NCBI RefSeq assembly: GCF_011751075.1
Contig: NZ_JAALLN010000003.1
Location: 1-64,000, forward strand
Direction: 5' to 3'
Length of the DNA: 64,000 bases
Source of the DNA: Flavobacterium poyangense
Lineage (GTDB): Bacteria > Bacteroidota > Bacteroidia > Flavobacteriales > Flavobacteriaceae
Under the pieces are notes generated by a model, which saw only the letters and a list, made by a program, of their open reading frames with translations, was not told the DNA's origin and ran no database searches. The position numbers and the translations under genes were made by a program. Of the stretch, positions 1-8,163 are shown piece by piece (position 1 is the first letter of the stretch; the number at the start of each line of letters is the position of its first letter).

Positions 1-30
1 ACTGGAACAGAACGAATTCTATTCCAGTTT
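1..30 (+). terminator. Possible terminator of a gene left of the window
   Basis: ACTGGAA (1-7) pairs with TTCCAGT (22-28), and AGAA (9-12) with TTCT (17-20) around a CGAA loop, with one C/A mismatch. A T-rich but interrupted stretch follows. This fits the end of a rightward gene outside the window, but that gene cannot be seen. The T-run is weak, so it may be only a processing hairpin. Confidence 0.4.
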
Positions 31-169
31 AATTATTTTAAAATATTAATCCAGTCAACCTTTTTCAGGACTACTCATATATAACTAACGGATAAGTTTT
101 TTGAGTATGTCAAAATATTTTTAAGTAGTAATTTATATCTAAAAGCAAATGATACATTTTATATTTCCT

Positions 170-177
170 TATTTTTG
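170..177 (+). promoter_or_regulatory. -7 promoter element (TAnnTTTG type) of the TPR gene
   Basis: TATTTTTG matches the Bacteroidota -7 consensus TAnnTTTG. It ends only 4 nt before the ATG at 182, so the mRNA would have almost no leader. No good TTG box lies at the expected 19-20 nt upstream, so the assignment rests on the -7 box alone. Confidence 0.35.
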
Positions 178-181
178 AGTT

Positions 182-868
182 ATGAAACAACTGCTACTTC
201 TATTTTTGCTTTCGCCATTTGTAATATGGTCGCAATCTAATTTTGAAAAGGGAGAAAAATTGTTTCACGCTAAAAAATACGATGAAGCTCAGAGTATCTT
301 CGAAGAGATTTTGAAAACCAAACCATCAGATGTAAAGGCAATGGAATATTTAGGAGACATTGCTGCTTACAATAAATCTTGGGAAGAAGCGGTAGACTAT
401 TATAAAAAACTAAAAGAATTAAAACCTTCTGAAGCTAATTATTATTTTAAGTATGGAGGTGCACTCGGAATGCGTGCTTCAGAAGTCAACAAATTTAAAG
501 CTTTAGGAATGGCAGGCGAAGTGAGAGAGTCGTTTGAAAAAGCAATAGCACTCAATCCTAAGCACATTCAGGCCCGTTGGGGATTAATCGAATATTATTT
601 ACATTTACCCGGTATTTTTGGAGGAAGTGAGGCTAAGGCAATTGCATATTCAGTAGAGTTAATGCAATTATCTGTCGTAGACGGATATTTGTCCAGAGGG
701 AGGATTGAAGAGTATTTTAAACGATATAGCTCGGCTGAAAAATATTATATAAAAGCGAATGAAATTGGTAAATCAAAAACTACATTTCAAAAATTATATA
801 ATTTATATTTGAACAAATTAAAAGACCCAAAAAAGGCTCGCGAGTTAAAACAAAAATTCGAAACTTAA
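182..868 (+). CDS. Exported TPR-repeat protein
   Basis: The 228-residue product begins with a hydrophobic signal peptide (about residues 1-18, ending near WSQ). Tetratricopeptide repeats follow: one around 20-53 (FEKGEKLFHAKKYDEA), one around 54-87, a variant with an insert around 100-140, and a degenerate one near the C terminus. Such repeats are protein-binding scaffolds; no enzyme motif is visible. It probably acts in the periplasm or at the envelope. The next gene, mpl, follows after a 55-nt AT-rich spacer with no terminator, so the two could be co-transcribed. The partner is unknown. The TPR call is firm, the role is not. Confidence 0.8.
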   Translation: MKQLLLLFLLSPFVIWSQSNFEKGEKLFHAKKYDEAQSIFEEILKTKPSDVKAMEYLGDIAAYNKSWEEAVDYYKKLKELKPSEANYYFKYGGALGMRASEVNKFKALGMAGEVRESFEKAIALNPKHIQARWGLIEYYLHLPGIFGGSEAKAIAYSVELMQLSVVDGYLSRGRIEEYFKRYSSAEKYYIKANEIGKSKTTFQKLYNLYLNKLKDPKKARELKQKFET

Positions 869-923
869 TAGCTAGATTTTTAGAATATTAAGATTTGAAA
901 TTTAAGATAAATTGAAATTTAAA

Positions 924-2279
924 ATGAAAACACATTTCATCGCTATAGGCGGAAGTGCCATGCATAATCTGGCATTAGCATTGCATAACAAAGGATATCA
1001 GGTTACAGGAAGTGATGATGCTATCTTCGAGCCATCAAAATCAAGGTTAGAGAAAAAAGGAATTCTTCCTGTAGCGTTAGGTTGGTTTCCTGAAAAAATC
1101 ACTGCAGATCTTGATGCTATAATTTTAGGAATGCATGCAAAGGCAGATAACCCGGAATTACTAAAAGCGCAGGAATTGGGAGTGAAAATCTATTCGTATC
1201 CCGAATTTTTGTACGAGCAATCTAAAAATAAAACCCGTGTTGTAATTGGTGGTTCTCATGGTAAAACGACTATTACTTCGATGATTCTGCATGTTATGCA
1301 TTATCATAATATAGAGGTAGATTATATGGTGGGGGCACAATTAGAAGGTTTTGATACCATGGTGCATCTAACAGAAGAGAATGATTTCATGGTTCTGGAA
1401 GGAGATGAGTATTTGTCTTCTCCAATAGACAGAAGACCAAAATTTCATTTGTATCAGCCTAATATTGCCTTGATTTCCGGAATTGCATGGGATCATATTA
1501 ATGTTTTTCCAACATATGAGAATTATGTAGAGCAGTTTGAAATTTTTATTGGTAAAATTACAAACGGAGGTATTTTGGTGTACAACGAAAATGATCCAGA
1601 AGTAAAACGCGTTGCTGAAGCTGCAACAAATCCTATTCGAAAATTGGCCTATGAGACTCCGGAATATACAGTTAGTGACGGGGTTACTTTGTTAAAAACA
1701 CCTGAAGGGGATATGCCTATTGAAGTTTTTGGAGCACATAATCTCAATAATCTGGCCGGAGCGAAATGGATTTGCCAGAACATGGGCGTTGATGAAGCTG
1801 ATTTCTACGAAGCGATTGCCAGTTTTAAAGGAGCTTCTAAACGTTTGGAGAAAATCGCGGAAGGAAAAGGAAAAGTTGCCTACAAAGATTTTGCCCATTC
1901 ACCAAGTAAGGTAGCTGCGACGACCAAAGCGGTAAAAGAACAATACCCGAACAGGACTTTGGTTGCTTGTTTAGAATTGCACACTTACAGCAGTTTGAAT
2001 GCCGAGTTTCTGAAAGAATATGAGGGCGCTTTAGAATATGCAGATGTTGCGGTAGTGTTTTATTCTCCGGATGCGGTTAAAATCAAACAACTCGAAGAAG
2101 TGACTTACGAGCAGATTGCAAGTTCATTCAACAGAAAAGATTTAATTATTTACACCAACCCTGTTGAATTTAAGGAATACCTTTTTAATCTAAATCTCGA
2201 CAACTCTGCACTACTTTTAATGAGTTCAGGGAATTACGGAGGATTAAATTTTGATGATGTTAAAGGACTGATCGAGTAG
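924..2279 (+). CDS. mpl: UDP-N-acetylmuramate:L-Ala-gamma-D-Glu-meso-Dap ligase
   Basis: Mpl attaches the recycled tripeptide L-Ala-gamma-D-Glu-meso-Dap to UDP-MurNAc, feeding cell-wall turnover products back into peptidoglycan synthesis in the cytosol. The product has the Mur-ligase layout: an N-terminal nucleotide-binding domain opening with FIAIGGSAMHNLA, the ATP-binding loop GGSHGKTT near residue 110, the central-domain motif LEGDEY, a region with WDHINVF, and a C-terminal domain with DFAHSP. Length of 451 aa is normal. An in-frame TTG at 912 would add four residues, but the ATG at 924 puts the methionine directly before the beta strand and is preferred. A stem-loop terminator follows the stop. 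Confidence 0.93.
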   Translation: MKTHFIAIGGSAMHNLALALHNKGYQVTGSDDAIFEPSKSRLEKKGILPVALGWFPEKITADLDAIILGMHAKADNPELLKAQELGVKIYSYPEFLYEQSKNKTRVVIGGSHGKTTITSMILHVMHYHNIEVDYMVGAQLEGFDTMVHLTEENDFMVLEGDEYLSSPIDRRPKFHLYQPNIALISGIAWDHINVFPTYENYVEQFEIFIGKITNGGILVYNENDPEVKRVAEAATNPIRKLAYETPEYTVSDGVTLLKTPEGDMPIEVFGAHNLNNLAGAKWICQNMGVDEADFYEAIASFKGASKRLEKIAEGKGKVAYKDFAHSPSKVAATTKAVKEQYPNRTLVACLELHTYSSLNAEFLKEYEGALEYADVAVVFYSPDAVKIKQLEEVTYEQIASSFNRKDLIIYTNPVEFKEYLFNLNLDNSALLLMSSGNYGGLNFDDVKGLIE

Positions 2280-2302
2280 TCGTACTTTATATAATAGTAG
2301 TA

Positions 2303-2340
2303 AGCCAATTAGCAATTTCAATTTGTTAGTTGGCTTTTTT
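2303..2340 (+). terminator. Intrinsic terminator of mpl
   Basis: A 13-bp stem (2303-2315 with 2323-2335, two G-U pairs) encloses a 7-nt loop and is followed by a run of six T. It lies between mpl and the converging DUF1287 gene, whose stop codon sits in the T-run. Confidence 0.85.
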
Positions 2341-2965
2341 ATTTTACATATTTGTAGTGCCCCACAATTTTATAAGCAAATAAGCAGTCTTCCAGAACCT
2401 GGCCACCACCAACATTGTGAACAATTAGATTTCGTTTTCGGTCTTTTGATTTTTTGTTGGTAACAATTCCAATATGTGGAAGTTTTTCATTAATCATCCA
2501 GGTTACGATTTCGCCAGTTTTATAAATAGAAGGATCTTGGTTTACGGAAAGTTTCTGCCCCTTTCTTTCAAAGAATACTTCAAGATTCGGAACTCTTCTA
2601 TGGTCTATATTAGTGTCCGTTTTTGTCATTCCCCATTTTTCTAAATTGGGGTACTCAGAAAAGTTGGCAATCATATCCTCATGTACTTCTTTTTGCAAAT
2701 CGATGCCCAATTTTCTATAGGAACGGATAATAACATCAGTGCAAACACCTTTGCTTTTAGGGACATCCCCGTTAGGATACGCTATAGAAAAATAGGCTGG
2801 ATCATATTCTATTGTGGGATCAATAATCGAAATTGCAGCATCGGATAGTTTTTCTTCAAATGTTTTTGCGGTCTGATTTGTAGTAGATATCAATGCTTTG
2901 TTGTTCTCTTTTTGATGACAAGAGCCTGTTAAAATCACGAACAAAAGTATAGAAAGGTATTTCAT
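2339..2965 (-). CDS. DUF1287-family lipoprotein, putative NlpC/P60-like hydrolase
   Basis: The 208-residue product starts with a lipoprotein signal, with the lipid-bearing cysteine at about residue 16 (LTGSC). The body matches the DUF1287 family: a YPNGDVP motif, then KGVCTDV with the candidate nucleophilic cysteine, RSYRKLGIDLQKEVHEDM, and near the C terminus LPHIGIV with a conserved histidine. A Cys followed by His is the arrangement of NlpC/P60-type cysteine hydrolases, so an envelope amidase is plausible, but the substrate is unknown. It converges on mpl and shares the terminator region with it. E. coli YijF belongs to the same family. Confidence 0.8.
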   Translation of the reverse strand: MKYLSILLFVILTGSCHQKENNKALISTTNQTAKTFEEKLSDAAISIIDPTIEYDPAYFSIAYPNGDVPKSKGVCTDVIIRSYRKLGIDLQKEVHEDMIANFSEYPNLEKWGMTKTDTNIDHRRVPNLEVFFERKGQKLSVNQDPSIYKTGEIVTWMINEKLPHIGIVTNKKSKDRKRNLIVHNVGGGQVLEDCLFAYKIVGHYKYVK

Positions 2966-3080
2966 TGTTTTTTATTTAAAATTAGAAATAATTTAAGTGA
3001 AAATGGGTGTTTATTTTTGAATGAATTTTCTTATTTTTGTGTAGATTTGTGGAATTAGATATTTACCTAAATTTTTACCA

Positions 3081-3770
3081 ATGGAAGCAATACATTTCCC
3101 TATAAGAAACTGGTCAGAAGACGACAGACCACGCGAAAAATTAATGCTAAAAGGCAAAAGTGCTTTAAGCGATTCAGAATTAATTGCCATTTTAATCGGA
3201 TCCGGTAACAGAACCGAATCGGCTGTTGATTTGAGTAAAAGAATTTTAACCACTGCTCATAGTTTAAGTACACTTGGGAAAATGTCAGTTCCGCAATTGA
3301 TGAATTTTAAAGGAATAGGAGAAGCAAAAGCAATTAGTATTATTGCAGCCTTAGAATTAGGTCGCCGTCGTAGAAGTGAAGATTCTGTCGAACTAATCAA
3401 AATTACATCAAGTAAGTTGGTGTTTGAAATGATGCAGCCCATTATTGGAGATTTGCCGCATGAGGAGTTTTGGGTGCTTTTTCTGAATAATTCAAATAAA
3501 GTCATTTCTAAATCACAACTAAGTAAAGGTGGTATAGCTGGTACAATTGTTGACGTACGTTTAGTTTTTAAATTAGCTTTAGAAAAGGGGGCTACAGGCT
3601 TAATTTTGTGCCACAATCATCCTTCAGGGGCATTAAAACCCAGTGATGCAGATAAAAAAATTACGAAGACATTAAAACTGGCAGGGGAGAGCTTAGATGT
3701 TAAAGTTTTAGACCATTTGATTATTACTGAAACAAAATATTATAGTTTTGTAGATGAAGGAATCTTTTAA
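3081..3770 (+). CDS. radC: RadC-family JAB-domain protein
   Basis: The 229-aa product has the two parts of RadC: an N-terminal helix-hairpin-helix region (about 25-90, with LIAILIGSGNR and MNFKGIGEAKA) and a C-terminal JAB/MPN domain whose metal-binding motif HNHPSG lies near residues 177-182, followed by PSDAD. The JAB fold suggests a zinc hydrolase, but the biological role of RadC is unsettled and early recombination-repair claims were withdrawn. Two TATTTTTG boxes (3012-3019, 3032-3039) upstream are candidate -7 elements. The HAD gene starts 3 nt after the stop, so the two are probably co-transcribed. Confidence 0.9.
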   Translation: MEAIHFPIRNWSEDDRPREKLMLKGKSALSDSELIAILIGSGNRTESAVDLSKRILTTAHSLSTLGKMSVPQLMNFKGIGEAKAISIIAALELGRRRRSEDSVELIKITSSKLVFEMMQPIIGDLPHEEFWVLFLNNSNKVISKSQLSKGGIAGTIVDVRLVFKLALEKGATGLILCHNHPSGALKPSDADKKITKTLKLAGESLDVKVLDHLIITETKYYSFVDEGIF

Positions 3771-3773
3771 TAT

Positions 3774-4460
3774 ATGAATACTACTATTACCGATATTTTT
3801 TTTGATTTAGACCATACACTTTGGGATTTTGATAAAAATTCTGAGATGACCTTTGATCGTATTTTCAAAGAGAAATTTCTAAGCATAAACACGGCCGATT
3901 TTATTGATAAATATGTGCCAATCAATCAGGCCTGTTGGAAATTGTACCAACACGATAAAATCACACATCAGGAACTGCGATACAATAGACTTAAATTTTC
4001 TTTTGATGCCTTAAATTATAAGATTTCGGATGAAGATATCGATTTGATTGCCAATGATTATATCGAGCTCTTAACAGAGAATAATCATCTTTTTGATGGT
4101 GCAATTGAAGTGTTGGAGTATTTAAAGCCAAAGTACAAATTGCATATTATTACTAATGGCTTTGCTCAGGTACAGGAAAAAAAAATAAATAATGCAGCTC
4201 TTGGGGGATATTTTAGCACTATCACTAATTCGGAGTTAGCGGGTGTAAAAAAGCCAAATAGTGTTATCTTTGATTATGCCCTTAATTTGGCTCAAACTTC
4301 CAAAGAAAATAGTATTATGATAGGAGACGATCTTGATGCGGATATTAATGGTGCTTTAAATGCCGGTTTGGATGCAATCTTTTTTAATGATAAAATGATT
4401 GAGGCTCCGACAAATTTTAAACAAGTAAATCATTTATTAGAACTTAAAAAATATTTATAA
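3774..4460 (+). CDS. HAD-superfamily phosphatase, YjjG type
   Basis: All four haloacid-dehalogenase motifs are present in this 228-aa protein: motif I DLDHT with the nucleophile D11 and acid/base D13, motif II IITNG, the motif III lysine in GVKKPN, and motif IV GDDLDADI. The helical cap between motifs I and II has the length of the YjjG/YfnB group, which dephosphorylates nucleoside monophosphates and similar small substrates. The exact substrate cannot be read from the sequence. It sits between radC and an exported unknown protein with spacers of 2-3 nt, implying one operon. No signal peptide is present, so it acts in the cytosol. Confidence 0.87.
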   Translation: MNTTITDIFFDLDHTLWDFDKNSEMTFDRIFKEKFLSINTADFIDKYVPINQACWKLYQHDKITHQELRYNRLKFSFDALNYKISDEDIDLIANDYIELLTENNHLFDGAIEVLEYLKPKYKLHIITNGFAQVQEKKINNAALGGYFSTITNSELAGVKKPNSVIFDYALNLAQTSKENSIMIGDDLDADINGALNAGLDAIFFNDKMIEAPTNFKQVNHLLELKKYL

Positions 4461-4462
4461 TT

Positions 4463-5224
4463 ATGAAAGTTAAATTTTTACTGACGGCACTTTTATTTTC
4501 GGTTATGGGATTTTCACAATCTGTTAATGATTATAAAGCTGTCATTATTCCTCTGAAATACGATTTTATTAAAACTGACAATCAGTATAGATTAGCAACA
4601 AGAACGAAATCAAATTTGCTTAGTGCCGGTTTCAATGCATTTTATATCAATGAAGAAATGCCCGGAGAGTTAAACGATCGTTGTCAACTTTTATATGTTG
4701 ATGTAAAAAAGCAGGGTGGTTTTTTAGTTACGAAGCTTTTTGTTGAATTAAAAGACTGTTACGGAAAAGTGATTTATAGTTCAGAGATTGGAAAAAGTAA
4801 AGAAAAAGATTATGAACTTGCGTATAGAGAAGCGCTTGATGAGGCGTTTGTCTCTGTAAAGAGTCTGAACTACAAGTATAGTGGTAAAGCTGTTGCGGCT
4901 CCTGTAGCTAAGGCAACTAATACCGCTGCGTCTTTACCTGTTGTTAGTGCAGTCGCTGTTGCTGCTCCTGTCGTTACTGCTACGCCTGTCGCAGATGTTT
5001 CAGACCCCAATTTGCTTTATGCACAGCCAACAGAAAATGGATATCAGTTAATTGATAAGACTCCAAAAGTGGTTATGAAATTGTTGAAAACCTCTCGTGC
5101 CGATTCTTTTATAGCAATAAAAGACAATGTGCAAGGGACATTAAATGCAAAAGATAATCAATGGTTTTTTGAATATTATCAAAATGATAAACTAGTGTCT
5201 GAAAAAATTTCGGTTAAATTCTAA
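4463..5224 (+). CDS. Exported protein of unknown function with Ala/Val/Thr-rich linker
   Basis: The 253-aa protein has a clear signal peptide (about 1-19, ending GFSQS). An N-terminal globular part of about 120 residues is followed by a low-complexity linker rich in Ala, Val, Pro and Thr (about 145-190) and a compact C-terminal part of about 65 residues. The linker looks like a flexible tether between two folded units. I recognise no family. It starts 2 nt after the HAD gene and is therefore probably translated from the radC mRNA. It converges on rarA with a 15-nt gap and no visible terminator. Confidence 0.7.
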   Translation: MKVKFLLTALLFSVMGFSQSVNDYKAVIIPLKYDFIKTDNQYRLATRTKSNLLSAGFNAFYINEEMPGELNDRCQLLYVDVKKQGGFLVTKLFVELKDCYGKVIYSSEIGKSKEKDYELAYREALDEAFVSVKSLNYKYSGKAVAAPVAKATNTAASLPVVSAVAVAAPVVTATPVADVSDPNLLYAQPTENGYQLIDKTPKVVMKLLKTSRADSFIAIKDNVQGTLNAKDNQWFFEYYQNDKLVSEKISVKF

Positions 5225-5239
5225 ATATAAAATTTGGTT

Positions 5240-6517
5240 TTAATAACCATATTTATCTTTCCAACGGTTCTTTAAAAATTCGCGGTTGCTATTCTCTCGG
5301 GAATTGCTTCCCGGATTGTAAAGAACCGTTTCTTTTATGGCATCCGGTAGAAATTCCTGTTCTGCAAAATTATTGGCATAATCGTGAGAGTATTTGTATT
5401 CATCACCATATCCCAGTTCTTTCATAAGTTTAGTTGGGGCATTTCTTAAGTGAATTGGTACCGGCAAATCTCCGGTTTGTTTCACCAATTGCTGCGCAGT
5501 CCCTATCGCCATGTACGAGGCATTGCTTTTTGGTGAAGTTGCCAGATAAATGGCGCATTGACTTAGTATGATGCGACTTTCCGGATATCCAATGGTAGAG
5601 ACGGCCTGAAAGGTACTGTTAGCCATGATAAAAGCCGTTGGATTGGCATTTCCGATATCTTCACTTGACAATATAAGCATTCGCCTTGCTATAAATTTTA
5701 CATCTTCACCTCCTTCTATCATTCGGGCTAACCAATAGACAGCTCCATTCGGGTCGCTGCCTCTAATTGATTTTATAAATGCGGAAACAATGTCATAATG
5801 TTGCTCTCCGGTTTTGTCATACAGAACCGTATTTTGTTGCACTAATTCAAATACACGGTCGTTTGTAATGATAATTTCTCCGTCTGCTGAGGCGTTTATT
5901 ACTAACTCAAATATGTTAAGCAGTTTTCTGCCATCTCCGCCAGAAAGTCGCAATAGTGCTTCCGTTTCTTTGAGCGTTATGTTTTTTGAGACTAATTCGA
6001 TATCTGTTTTTAGGGCACGATGTAGTAGGGCTTCCAGATCATATTTACTAAATGCATTTAGAATGTATACCTGACAGCGTGATAGTAATGCGGGAATAAC
6101 CTCAAAACTCGGATTCTCTGTAGTGGCACCAATAAGTGTAATCCAGCCTTTTTCTACAGCAGCCAAAAGTGAATCCTGTTGGGATTTGCTAAATCTATGA
6201 ATCTCATCAATAAACAAAATCGGATTTTTGGCAGTGAATAGCCCGCCGCTTTGTTTTGCCTTATCGATAACATCCCGAATATCTTTTACGCCCGAATTTA
6301 TAGCACTTAAAATATAAAACGGACGTTTAGATTCTTGCGCAATAATCTGAGCTAAGGTTGTTTTTCCTGTACCCGGAGGCCCCCATAATATTAAGGAAGG
6401 AATAACTCCTCTTGAAATTTGCTGTGTCAGGGAACCATTAGGTCCAACTAAATGTGTTTGACTAATATAATCTTCTAATTTCTGTGGACGAATTCGTTCG
6501 GCTAAAGGTGCTTCCAT
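5240..6517 (-). CDS. rarA: Replication-associated recombination protein A (AAA+ ATPase)
   Basis: The 425-aa product is a RarA/MgsA/WRNIP1-type AAA+ ATPase that acts at stalled replication forks. Motifs in order are: Walker [10 protein letters not shown] near residue 46, Walker B/sensor [11 protein letters not shown] near 100, sensor 1 [10 protein letters not shown], the arginine finger region LLSRCQVY, and sensor 2 GGDGRKLLN. The C-terminal half holds the conserved helical tetramerisation region, with [15 protein letters not shown] and [10 protein letters not shown] typical of the family. The length is normal. It is transcribed alone on the minus strand, divergent from the rhomboid gene across a 226-bp spacer in which no clear promoter could be assigned. 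Confidence 0.95.
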   Translation of the reverse strand: MEAPLAERIRPQKLEDYISQTHLVGPNGSLTQQISRGVIPSLILWGPPGTGKTTLAQIIAQESKRPFYILSAINSGVKDIRDVIDKAKQSGGLFTAKNPILFIDEIHRFSKSQQDSLLAAVEKGWITLIGATTENPSFEVIPALLSRCQVYILNAFSKYDLEALLHRALKTDIELVSKNITLKETEALLRLSGGDGRKLLNIFELVINASADGEIIITNDRVFELVQQNTVLYDKTGEQHYDIVSAFIKSIRGSDPNGAVYWLARMIEGGEDVKFIARRMLILSSEDIGNANPTAFIMANSTFQAVSTIGYPESRIILSQCAIYLATSPKSNASYMAIGTAQQLVKQTGDLPVPIHLRNAPTKLMKELGYGDEYKYSHDYANNFAEQEFLPDAIKETVLYNPGSNSRENSNREFLKNRWKDKYGY

Positions 6518-6743
6518 TTTGTAAAATTACTATTTTCCATTTTAATTTTATAGTTTTTTGGGGCTATTTCCCGGAGTCGTAGGATGTCTTTTTCGATTTG
6601 TTGGGATGGATATATAAAAGAACTGTTTGTAATGGATTTACAATTGTTGATGCATAAACTTTCGGTTTGCTGACAAATTATCAGTAAATTGTATTTGGAT
6701 AGTTTTTTGATGATTAGCTAATAGAACTGACTATTATACCCTT

Positions 6744-7514
6744 ATGAACGACAATCACTTTAAATTTTCAACTGCTGTAATTGGTCTGCCTTTACTTTTT
6801 GTGCTTTCACTATGGATTGTCTACTGGTTTCAAATTCGTTTTGATTTAGATTTTTATCAAAATGGCATTTACCCTCGCGATTTTTCAGGGCTTCAAGGAG
6901 TTTTATTTAGTCCTTTTATTCATGAGAATTTGAGACATTTGTATAATAACTCTATTCCACTGTTTGTGTTATTGGCTGCGCTGCAATTTTTTTATCCCAA
7001 ACAAACTTTAGCTGTTATTACCTATGGGATTTTGTTATCGGGATTTATTACCTGGTTGATCGGTCGTGAGAATTATCATATTGGAGCCAGCGGGTTGATT
7101 TATGTTTTGGTTAGTTTTATTTTCTTCAAAGGAATTCAGACAAGGTATTATCGTTTAGTGGCACTTTCGTTTGCTGTTGTTTTGTTGTATGGAGGTATGA
7201 TTTGGTATGTTTTTCCGGATATAGATCAATCCATTTCGTGGGAGGGGCACTTGGCAGGGTTTATTACTGGTTTTGTTCTGACTTTGTTTTATAAAACCCC
7301 TGAATATGCAAAGCCGATATTTTACGATTGGCAGAAACCGGATTTCAAGCCGGAAGAGGATCCATTTATGAAACATTTTGATGAAAATGGAAATTTTGTA
7401 AATACGGAGATTTTAGTAGAGGAGGAGCCAGAGGTGATTTCGGGTTATTTTAATTCCAATGTTTTGGTTAATTATACCATTAGAAAAAAAGAGGATACAG
7501 ACGAAATGGCATAA
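6744..7514 (+). CDS. Rhomboid-family intramembrane serine protease
   Basis: This 256-aa membrane protein has about six hydrophobic helices and both catalytic residues of rhomboids: the serine in GASG (Ser116) and the histidine in the last helix, GHLAGF (His169). The first loop has the conserved HENLRHLYNN segment, which contributes the His/Asn of the oxyanion region. It should cleave within or near transmembrane segments of unknown substrates in the inner membrane. A hydrophilic tail of about 65 residues rich in acidic amino acids follows the last helix and faces the cytosol. The gene appears monocistronic and is followed by a patch of broken genes. Confidence 0.9.
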   Translation: MNDNHFKFSTAVIGLPLLFVLSLWIVYWFQIRFDLDFYQNGIYPRDFSGLQGVLFSPFIHENLRHLYNNSIPLFVLLAALQFFYPKQTLAVITYGILLSGFITWLIGRENYHIGASGLIYVLVSFIFFKGIQTRYYRLVALSFAVVLLYGGMIWYVFPDIDQSISWEGHLAGFITGFVLTLFYKTPEYAKPIFYDWQKPDFKPEEDPFMKHFDENGNFVNTEILVEEEPEVISGYFNSNVLVNYTIRKKEDTDEMA

Positions 7515-7570
7515 TTTTGACAGGTTGAGATTTGTCTTTATAAAATCAGTGTTTTTGTATTAAAGGTTTA

Positions 7571-7813
7571 ATGCTTAAACGTTTAATTGTGAAAAAAACA
7601 AGCTTACTGATTCTGGCCGTTTTATTTTCTGTATCGCTTGTAGCACAATGCGAAATTCATAATAAAGTACTGGCAGACGGGTCTATGTTGTATTGTCCGG
7701 ATGCTTTCTCGGGCTTTGAAGTTGTTTCTGCCGATATTATATTAAGGAGACAGAGTTTATTAGAAATTATGTCTTCAAATTGCTCAATTTCGGGAACATC
7801 CTTGTTGTCGTAA
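7571..7813 (+). pseudogene. Short exported protein, probably a truncated gene remnant
   Basis: The 80-codon frame begins with a convincing signal peptide (about 1-26, ending LVAQ) and then CEIHNKVLADGSMLY, which reads like the start of a small secreted protein. After about residue 45 the sequence loses protein character. Two TAA codons in tandem (7811-7816) end it, but the same frame continues beyond them for 12 codons (ATKPEGFHLGVK) to another stop at 7853-7855. This suggests a decayed or rearranged gene. It could also be a real small secreted peptide. The family is not recognised. Confidence 0.4.
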
Positions 7814-7889
7814 TAAGCTACAAAGCCAGAAGGCTTTCATCTGGGAGTTAAATAATAATTCCTCCAAAGTCTAAAATGACCTTTGTACA

Positions 7890-8132
7890 TTATTTTCGAA
7901 AAGATTTGAAGAGAATTCTGCTGCTATACAAGTTGGCAATATCTAATTCTGTAGACCATTTTTCGTTTAGAGTGCGCGTAAACTGGATTTCATACCAAAA
8001 CTGATTGTAGGTGCTATTTTGTCCATAACAGTAATTTGAAAGTACTGTTATGGATAAAAGTATAAATGGTTTATTAGGAATCGTTTTAATGGTAAGTAAG
8101 AATGCATTCGATTTTAAGTTAAAATTATTCAT
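7890..8132 (-). pseudogene. Truncated DUF2490-like outer-membrane protein
   Basis: Starting from the ATG at 8132, the frame gives 80 residues: a long signal region (ending about SNYCYGQ) and then FWYEIQFTRTLNEKWSTELDI, which resembles the first beta strands of DUF2490 proteins. Members are usually over 200 residues long, so this looks like the N-terminal stub of a barrel protein whose remainder was lost. The 60 bp past the stop show no continuation in any frame that I could follow. Family assignment is from one short motif and is tentative. Confidence 0.4.
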
Positions 8133-8159
8133 TACCAATCTAAAATCTAAACTTCTAAT
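8132..8159 (-). repeat. 7-nt-period intergenic repeat (four units)
   Basis: Read on the minus strand, four consecutive 7-nt units follow the pattern nTTnnnA; the second is GTTTAGA and the third TTTTAGA. The period and unit type match the inverted elements at 16046-16137 and 38335-38388, but here only one arm is present. It lies just upstream of the rlmB stop side and touches the start of the DUF2490-like stub. Confidence 0.5.
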
Positions 8160-8163
8160 TTAT

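Noticed and set aside
912-923. TTG start for mpl, four codons upstream
   Set aside because: The ATG at 924 directly precedes the first beta strand of the ligase; the extra residues have no family support.
885-923. Possible heptad repeat before mpl
   Set aside because: The period is visible only in A/T-rich words and breaks after three units; low complexity explains it as well.
3012-3039. Pair of TATTTTTG boxes as a double promoter for radC
   Set aside because: No TTG box is correctly spaced for either, and T-rich DNA gives such words by chance; mentioned only with the gene.
7520-7545. Terminator after the rhomboid gene
   Set aside because: Only a 4-bp GACA/TGTC pairing is found and no T-run follows.
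7656-7836. Minus-strand open frame with protein-like composition
   Set aside because: It has no start codon and no recognised family; listed only as part of the decayed-locus finding, not as a gene.
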